Source of the DNA: a virus
DNA length: 40,728 nt
Virus record (IMG/VR): IMGVR_UViG_3300044641_005075
Location: 1 to 40,728 of that record
Strand: one strand, 5' to 3'
A model generated the notes under the pieces. That model saw only the letters and a program-made list of their open reading frames with translations. It was not told where the DNA came from and did no database searches. Made by a program: the position numbers and the translations under genes. How positions within the stretch are numbered: the stretch's first letter is position 1; each line of letters begins with the position of its first letter. Positions 6,180 to 13,182 of this stretch are shown here, one piece after another.

Positions 6180-7781
6180 TCACTCGAACCCGTCCATGTC
6201 GGAACCGCCGCCGATCGACCCGTAACCTTCGCCGACCTCGCTTCCCGGCCCGATCGCGTCGGCAATGGTCCGGGTAAGCCCCGCGCCGACCGATTCTACC
6301 GTCCCGCCGCCCCAGCCTTGAACCCAGCGGAGGAACTGCGTCGTACTGTCCACCTGATCGTCATACGCCGCCAGCGGGAAGCTGAACAGCTCGCTTTCGT
6401 AATCGGCCAGCCACGGCGCCGACTCGGGAAGGATCATCCGCCCGGCCTCCACGGTAGGCGAAACCTCGTTCGCCCGAAACAGCTTTGACTGCTCGGGCAT
6501 GATGGCGATGATCGGAAGCCGCGTCGTGCTGCGCAGCTCCTGAATCAGCGATGCCCCGCTGCCCTTGTCCTCGATCAGCACGGCGACGGGCCGGTCGCGC
6601 TCGGCCAGCGTCATCACCCGGCGCTTGAGCGCAGGGTATTCCATCCGTTCGCGCACTACGTCCCGCAGATAGTAGCCCGGCGCGCCCCGGCCGAGCGCCC
6701 ATGCGGTGTTCACGGTGTAGTCGTTGAGCTGGCCTTCCTTCTGCGCCGTGTCCCACGAGTGCACCACGGTCGCGGCGCCGTCCGGGATCACGCGCCAGCG
6801 CTCGCGAATCCATGCCCGCTTGAACACGCTCCCTTCCTCGGGTCGCGGCCGCTGCTGGTACAGCGCCGCCCACGTGCGCGCCTGCTGCCGGAAGATGGAC
6901 CAGTGCGCTTCGTCGAACCATTCCGGCCACAGGTACTCGCCCACCTTGCGCCCGAGCGGGTCGTCGTCGCGCTCGCACTGCGCCGGCAGGTTGACCACCT
7001 CCCACGCCTTGCCGTCGGTGCACTCGATCATGCCCGAGCGGCCGTCGTAGCCTTTCGGCAGCAGCCGCCCGGCGAGGTCGTCCTCGTGCCAGCGGGTCTG
7101 CACCAGCACCACCCAGCCGCCGGGAATCAGGCGCGTCAGAAGGTCGTCGTTGTAGGCGTCCCAGGTTTTTTCGCGGATGGTTTTCGAGTCCGCCTGCTCG
7201 CGGCCGCGCACCGGGTCGTCGATGACGATGCCGTGCGCCCGGTTGCCCGTGATGCCGGACAGGATGCCCCCGGCGAGGTATTCGCTGCCGTTCGTGAGCG
7301 CCCATTCGTCCGCCGCGAACGTCGCCGGCGACATGCTCACCTTTTCCGGGTTGCGCCCGTGGCCGCCCCATATGCCGCTGTAGGCGGGCTGCTGGACCAC
7401 CTGCCGCGACCGGCGGCCGTGCCGGCGCGCGAGGTCGCTGCCGTAGCTGGCGAGGATCACGCGCCGGTCGGGTGTCGCGCCCATGTACGCGGTCGGCGCC
7501 ACCACGGAACAGTACGTCGATTTCGCCGATCCCGGCGGCATGAACACCATAAGCCGCCCGTGCCGGCGTTGCGTCGTGCGCTCGAAGGCTTCGAGCAGTA
7601 GCCGGTGATGCGCGGCGACCGACGTTTCGACCGGCTGGAACAGCCACGCTTCCGGGTCGTCGCCTACCGGCCGGCCGGGAACCTCGATTGCGTTCGCATA
7701 GGCGACCAGCGATCCGCGCGCGCGCCTGCGCCGCAGCAGCTCACGAGCTGCGGCCGCCCGCGATACGCTCAAGGTCTGCAT
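6180..7781 (-). CDS. Terminase large subunit (packaging ATPase and nuclease)
   Basis: A 533-residue protein. The ATPase part has Walker A MPPGSAKST at 81-89 and Walker B GIVIDDP at 184-190; a coupling segment VQTRWHEDD follows at 228-235. The RNase H-like nuclease shows acidic residues at D344 (HSWDTA), E404/D405 (IEDKGSG) and D474-D478 (YDDQVDS). It overlaps the small-subunit gene by 41 bases and precedes the portal. It cuts concatemeric DNA and drives it into the prohead. All key residues appear intact. Confidence 0.95.
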   Translation of the reverse strand: MQTLSVSRAAAARELLRRRRARGSLVAYANAIEVPGRPVGDDPEAWLFQPVETSVAAHHRLLLEAFERTTQRRHGRLMVFMPPGSAKSTYCSVVAPTAYMGATPDRRVILASYGSDLARRHGRRSRQVVQQPAYSGIWGGHGRNPEKVSMSPATFAADEWALTNGSEYLAGGILSGITGNRAHGIVIDDPVRGREQADSKTIREKTWDAYNDDLLTRLIPGGWVVLVQTRWHEDDLAGRLLPKGYDGRSGMIECTDGKAWEVVNLPAQCERDDDPLGRKVGEYLWPEWFDEAHWSIFRQQARTWAALYQQRPRPEEGSVFKRAWIRERWRVIPDGAATVVHSWDTAQKEGQLNDYTVNTAWALGRGAPGYYLRDVVRERMEYPALKRRVMTLAERDRPVAVLIEDKGSGASLIQELRSTTRLPIIAIMPEQSKLFRANEVSPTVEAGRMILPESAPWLADYESELFSFPLAAYDDQVDSTTQFLRWVQGWGGGTVESVGAGLTRTIADAIGPGSEVGEGYGSIGGGSDMDGFE

Positions 7782-8322
7782 CGGTAAGCGCTAGGATCGC
7801 CGTCGCAGCAGGCAACGGCGCGCCGTCCGTGCCGGTGTGTTCGTGACGCTCGATCCACAGCTTTAGATGCTTCCCCAGCAGCTCCAGCGCTTGCGGCTTG
7901 TTCCACAGGCGCACCTTTTTCACCCAGCCAATTTGACCGCGATCCGGCCCGCTGCCGCCGAGCAGTTCCTCGACCTCGATCGACGCGACCGCCCGGCGTG
8001 CATGCTCGGGCATTTCCGACAACGGCCGGAGCTGGCCCGCGTCGTCGAACAGGTCGGCAATGTCGGAGCGCGCGAGGTACAGCAGCTCGCGCAGCACCAC
8101 ATCGGCTTCGATGTTCAACCGCTGCGCCTGCTCGGCCCGCAGTTGCGCGATAAATGACTGAATCCTGACATTCGCTAACAGTCGAGCCGCCTGCTCGCCT
8201 GCGGTGCGCGCGCTGTACCCGGACCGGATGGCGGCCTGCGTGGCGTTCAGGTCCAGCATGAATTCCTGCGCGAAGCGGCGCTGCCGATCCGTTAGCCCGC
8301 TCGCGTCCCGTTGTCCGGCCAT
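7741..8322 (-). CDS. Terminase small subunit (Terminase_2-like)
   Basis: A 193-residue protein. The N-terminal third, LTDRQRRFAQEFMLDLNATQ followed by AAIRSGYSARTAGEQAARLL, is the classic helix-turn-helix of this small-terminase family that recognises the packaging site. The middle (ELLYLARSDIADLFDD) and NKPQALELLGKHLKLW segments are also family-typical. It lies directly upstream of the large subunit with overlap. Because the family is clear, the packaging start site should be near this gene, but I could not identify it. Confidence 0.92.
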   Translation of the reverse strand: MAGQRDASGLTDRQRRFAQEFMLDLNATQAAIRSGYSARTAGEQAARLLANVRIQSFIAQLRAEQAQRLNIEADVVLRELLYLARSDIADLFDDAGQLRPLSEMPEHARRAVASIEVEELLGGSGPDRGQIGWVKKVRLWNKPQALELLGKHLKLWIERHEHTGTDGAPLPAATAILALTDADLERIAGGRSS

Positions 8323-8325
8323 TGT

Positions 8326-8658
8326 TCACCCCACGGTCAACGTGAACAGTTTCGCCACAATCGCGCCCAGCATGGCGAGCGTGCCGACGACGCCGCCGAT
8401 GACCCACCCGCGCACCAGGCGCAACGTGGGCATCTCCTGTTCGATCACGGCGAGCCGCGCGTCGTGCTTTTCCAGCGCGCTAAACGCCCGGTTGAGCGCC
8501 TCGCGCGTGTGCAGGTGGCGTTCCTCCAGCGTGGACAGCCGCACCAGGTTGTCGCGAATAGCGCCTAACGTCTGTTCGATCACGTGCAGCCGATAGTTCG
8601 TCGTGTCGAGCGGGTTTCCCGGCTTCGGCGCCGGCGGCGGCGTGGCGTTGTCCATCAT
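8326..8658 (-). CDS. XhlA-like membrane protein with coiled coil and C-terminal TM segment
   Basis: The ATG at 8658 overlaps the Rz1 stop (ATGA), with AGGAAA upstream; ATG at 8655 is an alternative. The 110-residue product has a Pro-rich N-terminus, a predicted coiled coil (LGAIRDNLVRLSTLEERHLH onward) and one C-terminal membrane helix (WVIGGVVGTLAMLGAIVAKL). This design matches XhlA-type proteins that assist holin/endolysin lysis. Its position at the end of the lysis cassette fits. A non-lysis membrane role cannot be excluded. Confidence 0.65.
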   Translation of the reverse strand: MMDNATPPPAPKPGNPLDTTNYRLHVIEQTLGAIRDNLVRLSTLEERHLHTREALNRAFSALEKHDARLAVIEQEMPTLRLVRGWVIGGVVGTLAMLGAIVAKLFTLTVG

Positions 8659-8945
8659 GGTGGTTTCCTCAGGAATCCGCTGTCGATCAAGTTGGCCGCG
8701 CACGACAGCCATGCGTTGTGCTGCTCGATGCACACCAGCCAGCGCGTGCGGTTTTCGGCGTCGGCCGCTTCAGTCGCCCCCAGCGTCCGGTCGGCCGGGA
8801 TCATCGGCGGCCGGCACGCGCGGAATGCTACGGCCGGACAGCTCGGCGGATCGACTCGCGGCGGCGGCGATGGCGGCGAGTTGCTCGTCGCGCACCCGGT
8901 CAAGCTCAGCAGGACGGCGCAGGCCGCCGAATTCAGGATGCGCAT
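8655..8945 (-). CDS. Rz1: Rz1-like outer-membrane spanin lipoprotein
   Basis: The 96-residue frame starts inside the Rz gene in another frame with SD GAGG upstream. It has a signal peptide ending in the lipobox LTGC (Cys18), followed by the Pro-rich stretch PPSPPPRVDPP typical of Rz1. After lipidation it sits in the outer membrane and pairs with Rz to fuse the two membranes at the last step of lysis. It is longer than lambda Rz1 because it extends beyond the end of Rz. The overlap and lipobox make the call strong. Confidence 0.88.
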   Translation of the reverse strand: MRILNSAACAVLLSLTGCATSNSPPSPPPRVDPPSCPAVAFRACRPPMIPADRTLGATEAADAENRTRWLVCIEQHNAWLSCAANLIDSGFLRKPP

Positions 8946-9234
8946 GGATCACCTCGCGAATGGTCGTGGACGATGCGGCGCCGGCCTTGCGGGCGGCGTC
9001 GATGCGGGCGGCCGCGTCGGCCTGTATCCGGGCGGCGCGTTGTTCGGCCGCGGCCAGCCGGGCGAGCGCGTCGGATCGGGCCTGCTCGGCGGCGAGCTGG
9101 ACCTCGGCGAGCGCGGCGTCGGCTGACCGTTTGCCGACGGCGTAACCATTTGACCATGTCCCGACCAGCGTAATGCCGAGGCACAGCACGCCCACCAGCG
9201 CCAGCGCGAGCCGCGGCGGTATCGCCGGGATCAT
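8770..9234 (-). CDS. Rz: Rz-like inner-membrane spanin
   Basis: A 154-residue protein with an N-terminal membrane anchor (LALALVGVLCLGITLVGTW) and a long Ala/Glu/Gln-rich periplasmic coiled coil. Its ATG overlaps the endolysin stop (ATGA) and the Rz1 gene starts within it in a different frame, the classic two-component spanin arrangement. It spans the periplasm and, with Rz1, disrupts the outer membrane after the cell wall is cut. Confidence 0.88.
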   Translation of the reverse strand: MIPAIPPRLALALVGVLCLGITLVGTWSNGYAVGKRSADAALAEVQLAAEQARSDALARLAAAEQRAARIQADAAARIDAARKAGAASSTTIREVIHAHPEFGGLRRPAELDRVRDEQLAAIAAAASRSAELSGRSIPRVPAADDPGRPDAGGD

Positions 9235-9707
9235 GCGTGCATGATGCCGCGGAAGGTGCCCCGGCGCGTTATGGTGATGATCCGATTCGCCGGGTTTGGT
9301 GGCCGCGGCACGCCCACGTGCACCCAGCCCGCTCCGGTGTCCGGGTACTCGTCGATCAATTGCCCGATGGCTAGGCGGTCAACGTTCGGCAGCAGCGCCC
9401 GGCAGATTTCCGTCGGCGTGCCGAAGGCGGCCGCGATCCAGTCGGCCGCGTGCGCGCGGACGTGCGCTGAGCCGTCGGAAGATCCAATAATCTGGTTCAG
9501 CCGCGGCGCCCGGTAGCCGCTGGTGACGTTCATACGCACCTCCACCCCGCGAAGCTCGCCCAGCAGCGCCCGGATGCGCTCCAGCAGCTCGGCCGTTTCG
9601 CGCGCGTTGTCGAGCAGCTCGTCCGGGATGCGGTTGTCGATGCCATGCCGCGCGGCGGTGTTCGACCGCTCGAATTCGGCGCGCGTGAAGTGCGGCGCAA
9701 GATTCAT
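9231..9707 (-). CDS. Endolysin, peptidase M15 family (L-Ala-D-Glu or D-Ala-D-Ala type)
   Basis: A 158-residue protein lacking a signal peptide, so it needs a holin. The zinc site is complete: S80-x-H82 and D89 within SAHVRAHAADW, and H131 within GWVHVGV; the opening segment HFTRAEFERS and MNVTSGYRAPRLN are typical of M15 phage enzymes. It cleaves peptide cross-bridges of peptidoglycan. Start and stop overlap the neighbouring putative holin and Rz genes as ATGA, forming a tight lysis operon. Confidence 0.92.
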   Translation of the reverse strand: MNLAPHFTRAEFERSNTAARHGIDNRIPDELLDNARETAELLERIRALLGELRGVEVRMNVTSGYRAPRLNQIIGSSDGSAHVRAHAADWIAAAFGTPTEICRALLPNVDRLAIGQLIDEYPDTGAGWVHVGVPRPPNPANRIITITRRGTFRGIMHA

Positions 9708-9946
9708 GCGTCGCCCCGCTCGGCGGCCGGGCCGCGCGCCTCGGCGTGCTTCTGCCAGGTGTTCCCGGCGATGTAAGCGGCGACAGTGCCGAGGATGATG
9801 TCGCGGAAGATGGCGCCCTCAATGTGCCCGAAGGCGACCAGCGCGGTGCACACGATGCCGCAGCCGAGCGTGAGGACAAAGCGGCGCCCGCCGAGGCTTT
9901 CAAGGATCATGGCGTATCGGGTTCGAGGGAGATTCCCGATTGTCAC
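9704..9946 (-). CDS. Putative holin (small two-TM membrane protein)
   Basis: An 80-residue frame that starts at GTG 9946, overlapping the activator stop, or possibly at ATG 9910 (MILESLGG), which better resembles related phage proteins I recall. It has two hydrophobic segments (FVLTLGCGIVCTALVAFGHI and IILGTVAAYIAGNTW) separated by a short loop and a hydrophilic C-terminus. Size, topology and its place just before the endolysin suggest a holin that opens the inner membrane at lysis. The evidence is topology and position only. Confidence 0.65.
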   Translation of the reverse strand: MTIGNLPRTRYAMILESLGGRRFVLTLGCGIVCTALVAFGHIEGAIFRDIILGTVAAYIAGNTWQKHAEARGPAAERGDA

Positions 9947-10332
9947 GATGCCGCCCGCACCGGAACACCCGCAAATGTCCTGCGCGGCTCCGGCGTGTCG
10001 CGGAGCTGGCGCAAGATGTGGCTGATCGACTGCCGGGTTAGGCCGTAGCGCAGGCCGATCTGTTCCTGACTCATGCCCGCGTCTGCGTCGCGCAGAATCG
10101 CGGCGTTCCGCAGGTCAAGCAGCGCGTTTCGTTCGGCCGGCAGTTGCAGGCGCCGGCCGCCGAATGCCGACACAAGCCGCTGCGCCGTGTCGAGTCCGAG
10201 CGTGAGCGCCAGCGGATCGCCCGGCGACACCTTGACCGGGATGTATGCCTCGCGCCCGCCCCAGCGCCGGCAAACCTCGATGGCGTCGCCGAGGCCGATC
10301 GCGTCGGCCAGCTCCCTCACGGCTCGTTGCAT
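9943..10332 (-). CDS. Mor-family transcription activator (Mu Mor/C-like)
   Basis: ATG at 10332 is chosen, with a G-rich SD upstream; the open frame further upstream shadows RusA. The 129-residue product has the Mor layout: an N-terminal dimerisation part (ELADAIGLGDAIEVCRRWGG), a strand with YIPVKV, then a C-terminal helix-turn-helix (SQEQIGLRYGLTRQSISHIL). Mor and C of phage Mu activate middle and late promoters. Lying between the replication genes and the lysis and packaging genes, it is the best candidate for the late-gene activator. Confidence 0.78.
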   Translation of the reverse strand: MQRAVRELADAIGLGDAIEVCRRWGGREAYIPVKVSPGDPLALTLGLDTAQRLVSAFGGRRLQLPAERNALLDLRNAAILRDADAGMSQEQIGLRYGLTRQSISHILRQLRDTPEPRRTFAGVPVRAAS

Positions 10333-10703
10333 GGTGCCCCCCCTTCTTTCGGCCCGATGGTGACCTCCACTTGCCCGCCGCCTGGCTTCGGGTCGTGCAT
10401 ATTGACCACCAGCCGCTTGATCTGTGAGTCGTCGCTCCATACGCCCGCGTGCGTCAGCGCGTCAAACAGAGACTTCAGCGGGTTGTCGACGTCCCGTTTT
10501 CGTCGGTCCGGCGGCGTTAGGTCCACTTGCACCGCCAGGATTCCGCCCAGCGGGAATATACCAGCGGCAATCTCGCACACCGCGGCGCGGTACTGGCGCC
10601 CCTGCTTGCTGATCAGGTGCCGTCCGGCCAGCGGCCCGCGCGTCGGGTGCCGCCAGTAGGTGTTTACGCTTGGCGGGTAAGGCAGGCGCAGATGCCGGCT
10701 CAC
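10317..10703 (-). CDS. rusA: RusA-like Holliday junction resolvase (copy A)
   Basis: A 128-residue protein with LPYPPSVNTYWR at the N-terminus and the catalytic acidic residues D71 and D73 (KRDVDNPLK) and D91/D92 (SDDSQI), spaced as in E. coli RusA. RusA dimers resolve Holliday junctions and process replication or recombination intermediates before packaging. It overlaps the downstream activator and the upstream small gene. A second RusA gene lies at 39623-40000 with about the same length and all catalytic residues. Confidence 0.93.
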   Translation of the reverse strand: MSRHLRLPYPPSVNTYWRHPTRGPLAGRHLISKQGRQYRAAVCEIAAGIFPLGGILAVQVDLTPPDRRKRDVDNPLKSLFDALTHAGVWSDDSQIKRLVVNMHDPKPGGGQVEVTIGPKEGGAPCNEP

Positions 10704-10846
10704 GGCGCCACCTGCTTACGCTGCGCCTCCTGCCACTGTTGGACGGCCATGCGCTCGGCGCTCGCGCGTGGGAAGCCGGCCTCAAATTCCAAGATGGCTG
10801 CCCGTTCTTCGATCCATTCTTCGCGGTGCAGCTCCGCTTCGCTCAT
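10700..10846 (-). CDS. Small hypothetical protein (48 aa), paralog of 39447-39626
   Basis: Start ATG at 10846 overlaps the upstream stop (ATGA), and the stop overlaps RusA. The core HREEWIEERAAILEFEAGF with SAERMAVQQW is closely matched by the protein encoded immediately upstream of the second RusA gene, so the pair travels with rusA. It is helical and acidic; no function is known. Conservation of a 48-residue product in two modules shows it is a real gene. Confidence 0.75.
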   Translation of the reverse strand: MSEAELHREEWIEERAAILEFEAGFPRASAERMAVQQWQEAQRKQVAP

Positions 10847-11061
10847 GCTCGCGTCCCTTTCATCATTGCCCAGGCGTCCTCGCGCAGCCTGGCCGCCTCG
10901 CCTACGCTGCGCTTCGTGGCGACCGCGGCAAGGTATGCCGCCCGGTCCTTGTTCGTGCGCATGCCGGCAACATGCCGCACTTCGCACGCATGCCGGTGCG
11001 CCCGAGTGTACGTCGGCGCAGGGTCGGTCGGCGCGCAGTCCTCGCATCGGCAGGCGGTCAT
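10843..11061 (-). CDS. Small hypothetical protein with N-terminal Cys cluster (72 aa)
   Basis: Start ATG at 11061 overlaps the stop of the tiny membrane gene (ATGA); the stop overlaps the next gene. The N-terminus MTACRCEDCAP and a later HACEV give a possible zinc site; the rest is basic and helical (RTNKDRAAYLAAVATKRSV). No family is recognised. A Cys-containing small protein sits at the equivalent position in the right-hand RusA module (39259-39480), though sequence similarity between the two is not obvious. Confidence 0.65.
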   Translation of the reverse strand: MTACRCEDCAPTDPAPTYTRAHRHACEVRHVAGMRTNKDRAAYLAAVATKRSVGEAARLREDAWAMMKGTRA

Positions 11062-11156
11062 CGGTCGCACCTGCCGGACATGAAGCACAGGCAGGCGACG
11101 CATACGCCGAGGATCGCGCCGATGCACATGCAGACGATGGCGAGCAGGATGGTCAT
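11058..11156 (-). CDS. Tiny membrane protein (32 aa)
   Basis: ATG at 11156 has a near-perfect SD (GGAGG, about 5 bases upstream), and the TGA stop overlaps the next ATG. The product, starting MTILLAIVCMCIGAILG, is one membrane helix with five cysteines and a short basic tail. The SD and coupling argue that this very short frame is translated. A role in membrane association or coupling of replication genes is possible, but nothing in the sequence shows it. Confidence 0.6.
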   Translation of the reverse strand: MTILLAIVCMCIGAILGVCVACLCFMSGRCDR

Positions 11157-11190
11157 AACACACCTCCGTTGATTGTCGCAGGGTCAAGCC

Positions 11191-11859
11191 TCATGGGTGA
11201 TGGCCTTCAGGGTCCGGTTGGTGACCGGGTTTTGGAAGCGCCGCGGCAATTGCCTCGCGTAGCGTTGTCAGTCGCGCGCGACTGCCGCTCGTTCCCTTGT
11301 CCATGACGGCCTGGGCGCGTTCCGGGTCGCCGATCAGCACGGTCGACTCGCGGCCGTCAATGCCGAATCGGCCGTTAGCGGCTTCGGCCTGGCCGGCCAG
11401 CCGGGCTGGGAATCCCAGCGGGCAGCCGTTCGCTGAGTACGTCCGGTATGCGTCGCAGAATCGGCGCTGCAAAAACGGCAGCTCGTCGTACGTCGTGCCG
11501 CACACTTTTACCCAGCCGCCCAAGTCTTCGACGGCGGCGTGCACGATTCCGTCGTCGAAGGCGACGGATGTGTGCCCGCCGACGCGCTGGATCGCGTGCA
11601 AGACCTTGCCCCACGCGACGAGCGCGCGGTCCTCGTGCGTGCCCTGGAGTTGCCGCACAATGTCCGCCGGCTTCGGCATGTACTGCCCGGACTTCGGATC
11701 GGTCAGGTGCCGGTCGAATGCCGTTGTCACCTGCTCCAGCGAGTAGCTGCGGCATGCGGCCCACCAAACGCGGCCGGCGAACTGCGTCATCTCAATGCGG
11801 TAGAAGTCGTGCACGCCGTTGAGCAGGGTCCAAAACTGCCTTTTGTCGTCGTCTGTCAT
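11191..11859 (-). CDS. DUF6475-like phage protein of the replication region (222 aa)
   Basis: ATG at 11859 overlaps the upstream replication gene's stop (ATGA). Segments FWTLLNGVHDFYRIEMT, VWWAACRSYSLEQVTTAFDR and GQYMPKPADIVRQL resemble the layout of lambda P-like proteins (helices, then a MPxPADI segment), and the downstream part (ALVAWGKVLHAIQRVG, LPFLQRRFCDAYR) is typical of DUF6475 proteins found beside DUF1376 genes. A helicase-loading role is plausible by position but not shown. Confidence 0.7.
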   Translation of the reverse strand: MTDDDKRQFWTLLNGVHDFYRIEMTQFAGRVWWAACRSYSLEQVTTAFDRHLTDPKSGQYMPKPADIVRQLQGTHEDRALVAWGKVLHAIQRVGGHTSVAFDDGIVHAAVEDLGGWVKVCGTTYDELPFLQRRFCDAYRTYSANGCPLGFPARLAGQAEAANGRFGIDGRESTVLIGDPERAQAVMDKGTSGSRARLTTLREAIAAALPKPGHQPDPEGHHP

Positions 11860-12683
11860 CGCACGGTGTCCTCGGCGAGCAGGGTTTCGACTACCGCGGC
11901 ATTCGCTAGGGCAAGTTGGGTGGCCTTTGATGCCGACCGGTGTTGCGGCGTTCCGCGGCCGTCCACTGGGAACACGCCCCGCCAGGCTTTCGCGGTGGAT
12001 TGGTCCAGCGCGGCATTCGGGTCCTGGCCGGCAGCCCGCAACTGCTCCAACTCCGCAATGGTCAAGCGCATGGCGCGGTCAGTCAGCGGTGCGCCGATTT
12101 TCTTGCGCATGGCAGTAAACCCTTGCCATGCGTCCGTGCTGATCCACTCGGGCAGATCCACCGCCACCGCGCGCGCAAGCGCGCCCTTGGTTTTCTTTTC
12201 TTCTGGTGTTGGTGTTGGTGTTGGTGTTGGTGTTGGTGTTGGTGTTGGTAGCTCAACGTCCGCTGCGCGTTCGTTTAGCGTTCGCTCAACGTTCGCTTCC
12301 CGTTCGTTCACCGCATCGTCAGCGGTCGCAGTGCGGGCGCTCGCTCGCGCGGTGCGCACGTTCACCGAGTGTCGAGCGGACGCTCTCGCTTTGGCTTGCT
12401 TCTCGCGCATGCGCTCCAGCTCGGACTCGCAGCGCTGGTGCGTCCACAGCAGCAGGTTTTCGCCTTGCCGCTCCTCCTCAAAGAACTCACCCAGGACGGA
12501 GGCAATGACATCAACGTGGTCGCGCATGCGGATCACGCGCGCCAGTTGCGCAGGCGTTCCCTCCAGCGGGTTTTCCCGCAGGTAGTAAATGTCCAACAGC
12601 CGCCGGTACGCTATGTCCTCCAGCGGTTCCAGGTGCGCCGTGTCCGACAGGTAGTCGCCCACGTGGAACGGGTAATAGTTCAT
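11856..12683 (-). CDS. DUF1376 phage replication protein with (Pro-Thr)n linker
   Basis: A 275-residue protein. Residues 1-90 are the DUF1376 domain (MNYYPFHVGDYLSDTAHL, DIAYRRLLDIYYL), found in phage replication initiators and related DNA-binding proteins. A basic, Ala-rich middle leads to a run of Pro-Thr dipeptides encoded by seven exact GGTGTT repeats (plus strand 12205-12246), then a C-terminal domain (PEWISTDAWQGFTAMRKKIG) resembling the C-terminal part of O-like replication proteins. It probably binds the phage origin and recruits the partner downstream. Confidence 0.82.
   Translation of the reverse strand: MNYYPFHVGDYLSDTAHLEPLEDIAYRRLLDIYYLRENPLEGTPAQLARVIRMRDHVDVIASVLGEFFEEERQGENLLLWTHQRCESELERMREKQAKARASARHSVNVRTARASARTATADDAVNEREANVERTLNERAADVELPTPTPTPTPTPTPTPEEKKTKGALARAVAVDLPEWISTDAWQGFTAMRKKIGAPLTDRAMRLTIAELEQLRAAGQDPNAALDQSTAKAWRGVFPVDGRGTPQHRSASKATQLALANAAVVETLLAEDTVR
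12205..12246. repeat. Hexanucleotide tandem repeat, 7 x GGTGTT, inside the DUF1376 gene
   Basis: Seven perfect copies of GGTGTT (plus strand) follow a T-rich tract. On the coding strand they read AACACC and encode alternating Thr-Pro. Each unit is two codons, so slippage would change linker length without a frameshift. Confidence 0.95.
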
Positions 12684-12967
12684 GCGCAGGCCCCCGCAGC
12701 TTCCTGTGCCACGGCAGCGCAGAGCTGGTCTACCGTGATCACGTGGTCACCAAGTGCGCAGACGGCGTTCACGTACTGGACGGGCACCCGGCCGCGGTAG
12801 AGCCAATCGCTGACGGCCTGGCGGGTCACCCCGCACCGCTCAGCAATGGCGCGCTGTCCGCCTGCGGCTGCGATCGCGGCAGCGATGACTCGGTTTGCGC
12901 GGCGCGGGCGCGTCGCACGTGTTGCGGCCGTTGCAGCCGCCTGATGGGATGGATCTTGTGTGTGCAT
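12680..12967 (-). CDS. Cro/YdaS-like helix-turn-helix regulator (95 aa)
   Basis: The stop overlaps the DUF1376 start (ATGA). The central part has a helix-turn-helix, GQRAIAERCGVTRQAVSDWL, followed by YRGRVPVQYVNAVCAL, the hallmark of YdaS/Cro proteins that bind short palindromic operators. The N-terminus is basic and Ala-rich. Being the first gene of the leftward replication operon, next to a divergent control region, it probably acts as Cro does. No CI partner is seen. Confidence 0.82.
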   Translation of the reverse strand: MHTQDPSHQAAATAATRATRPRRANRVIAAAIAAAGGQRAIAERCGVTRQAVSDWLYRGRVPVQYVNAVCALGDHVITVDQLCAAVAQEAAGACA

Positions 12968-13182
12968 AGTGAGGTTGGCTCGAAGTCAGTGGTTTCGGAC
13001 GGGTGCTACTGGTAAGCGCTCCTATGCTATCGCGGGATGTTTCCCATGTGCAAGCCCACGTGTCGGCCATTCGGCTGTTTTTTTTGCTACGTTATGCGCT
13101 TTACTGTTGCATCGTAATGATGTTTATGGTACCTTTGGGTTGTGGCGGTCGTCGCCACTACCTGACCCTGGAGGGCACCATA
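12968..13182. promoter_or_regulatory. Divergent control region between replication and recombination operons
   Basis: Leftward: -35 TTGCAC (minus, 13054-13049), 18-base spacer, -10 TAGCAT (13030-13025). The spacer holds GGGATGTTTCCC (13036-13047 approximately), a small palindrome that could be an operator for the HTH protein. Rightward: -35 TTGCAT at 13107-13112, 17-base spacer, -10 TACCTT at 13130-13135, a weaker match. No protein-coding gene is credible here. Confidence 0.5.

Noticed and set aside
13003-13182. A 60-residue N-terminal extension of Bet
   Set aside because: It runs through the promoter region, lacks an SD and is hydrophobic noise; the good SD is before 13183.
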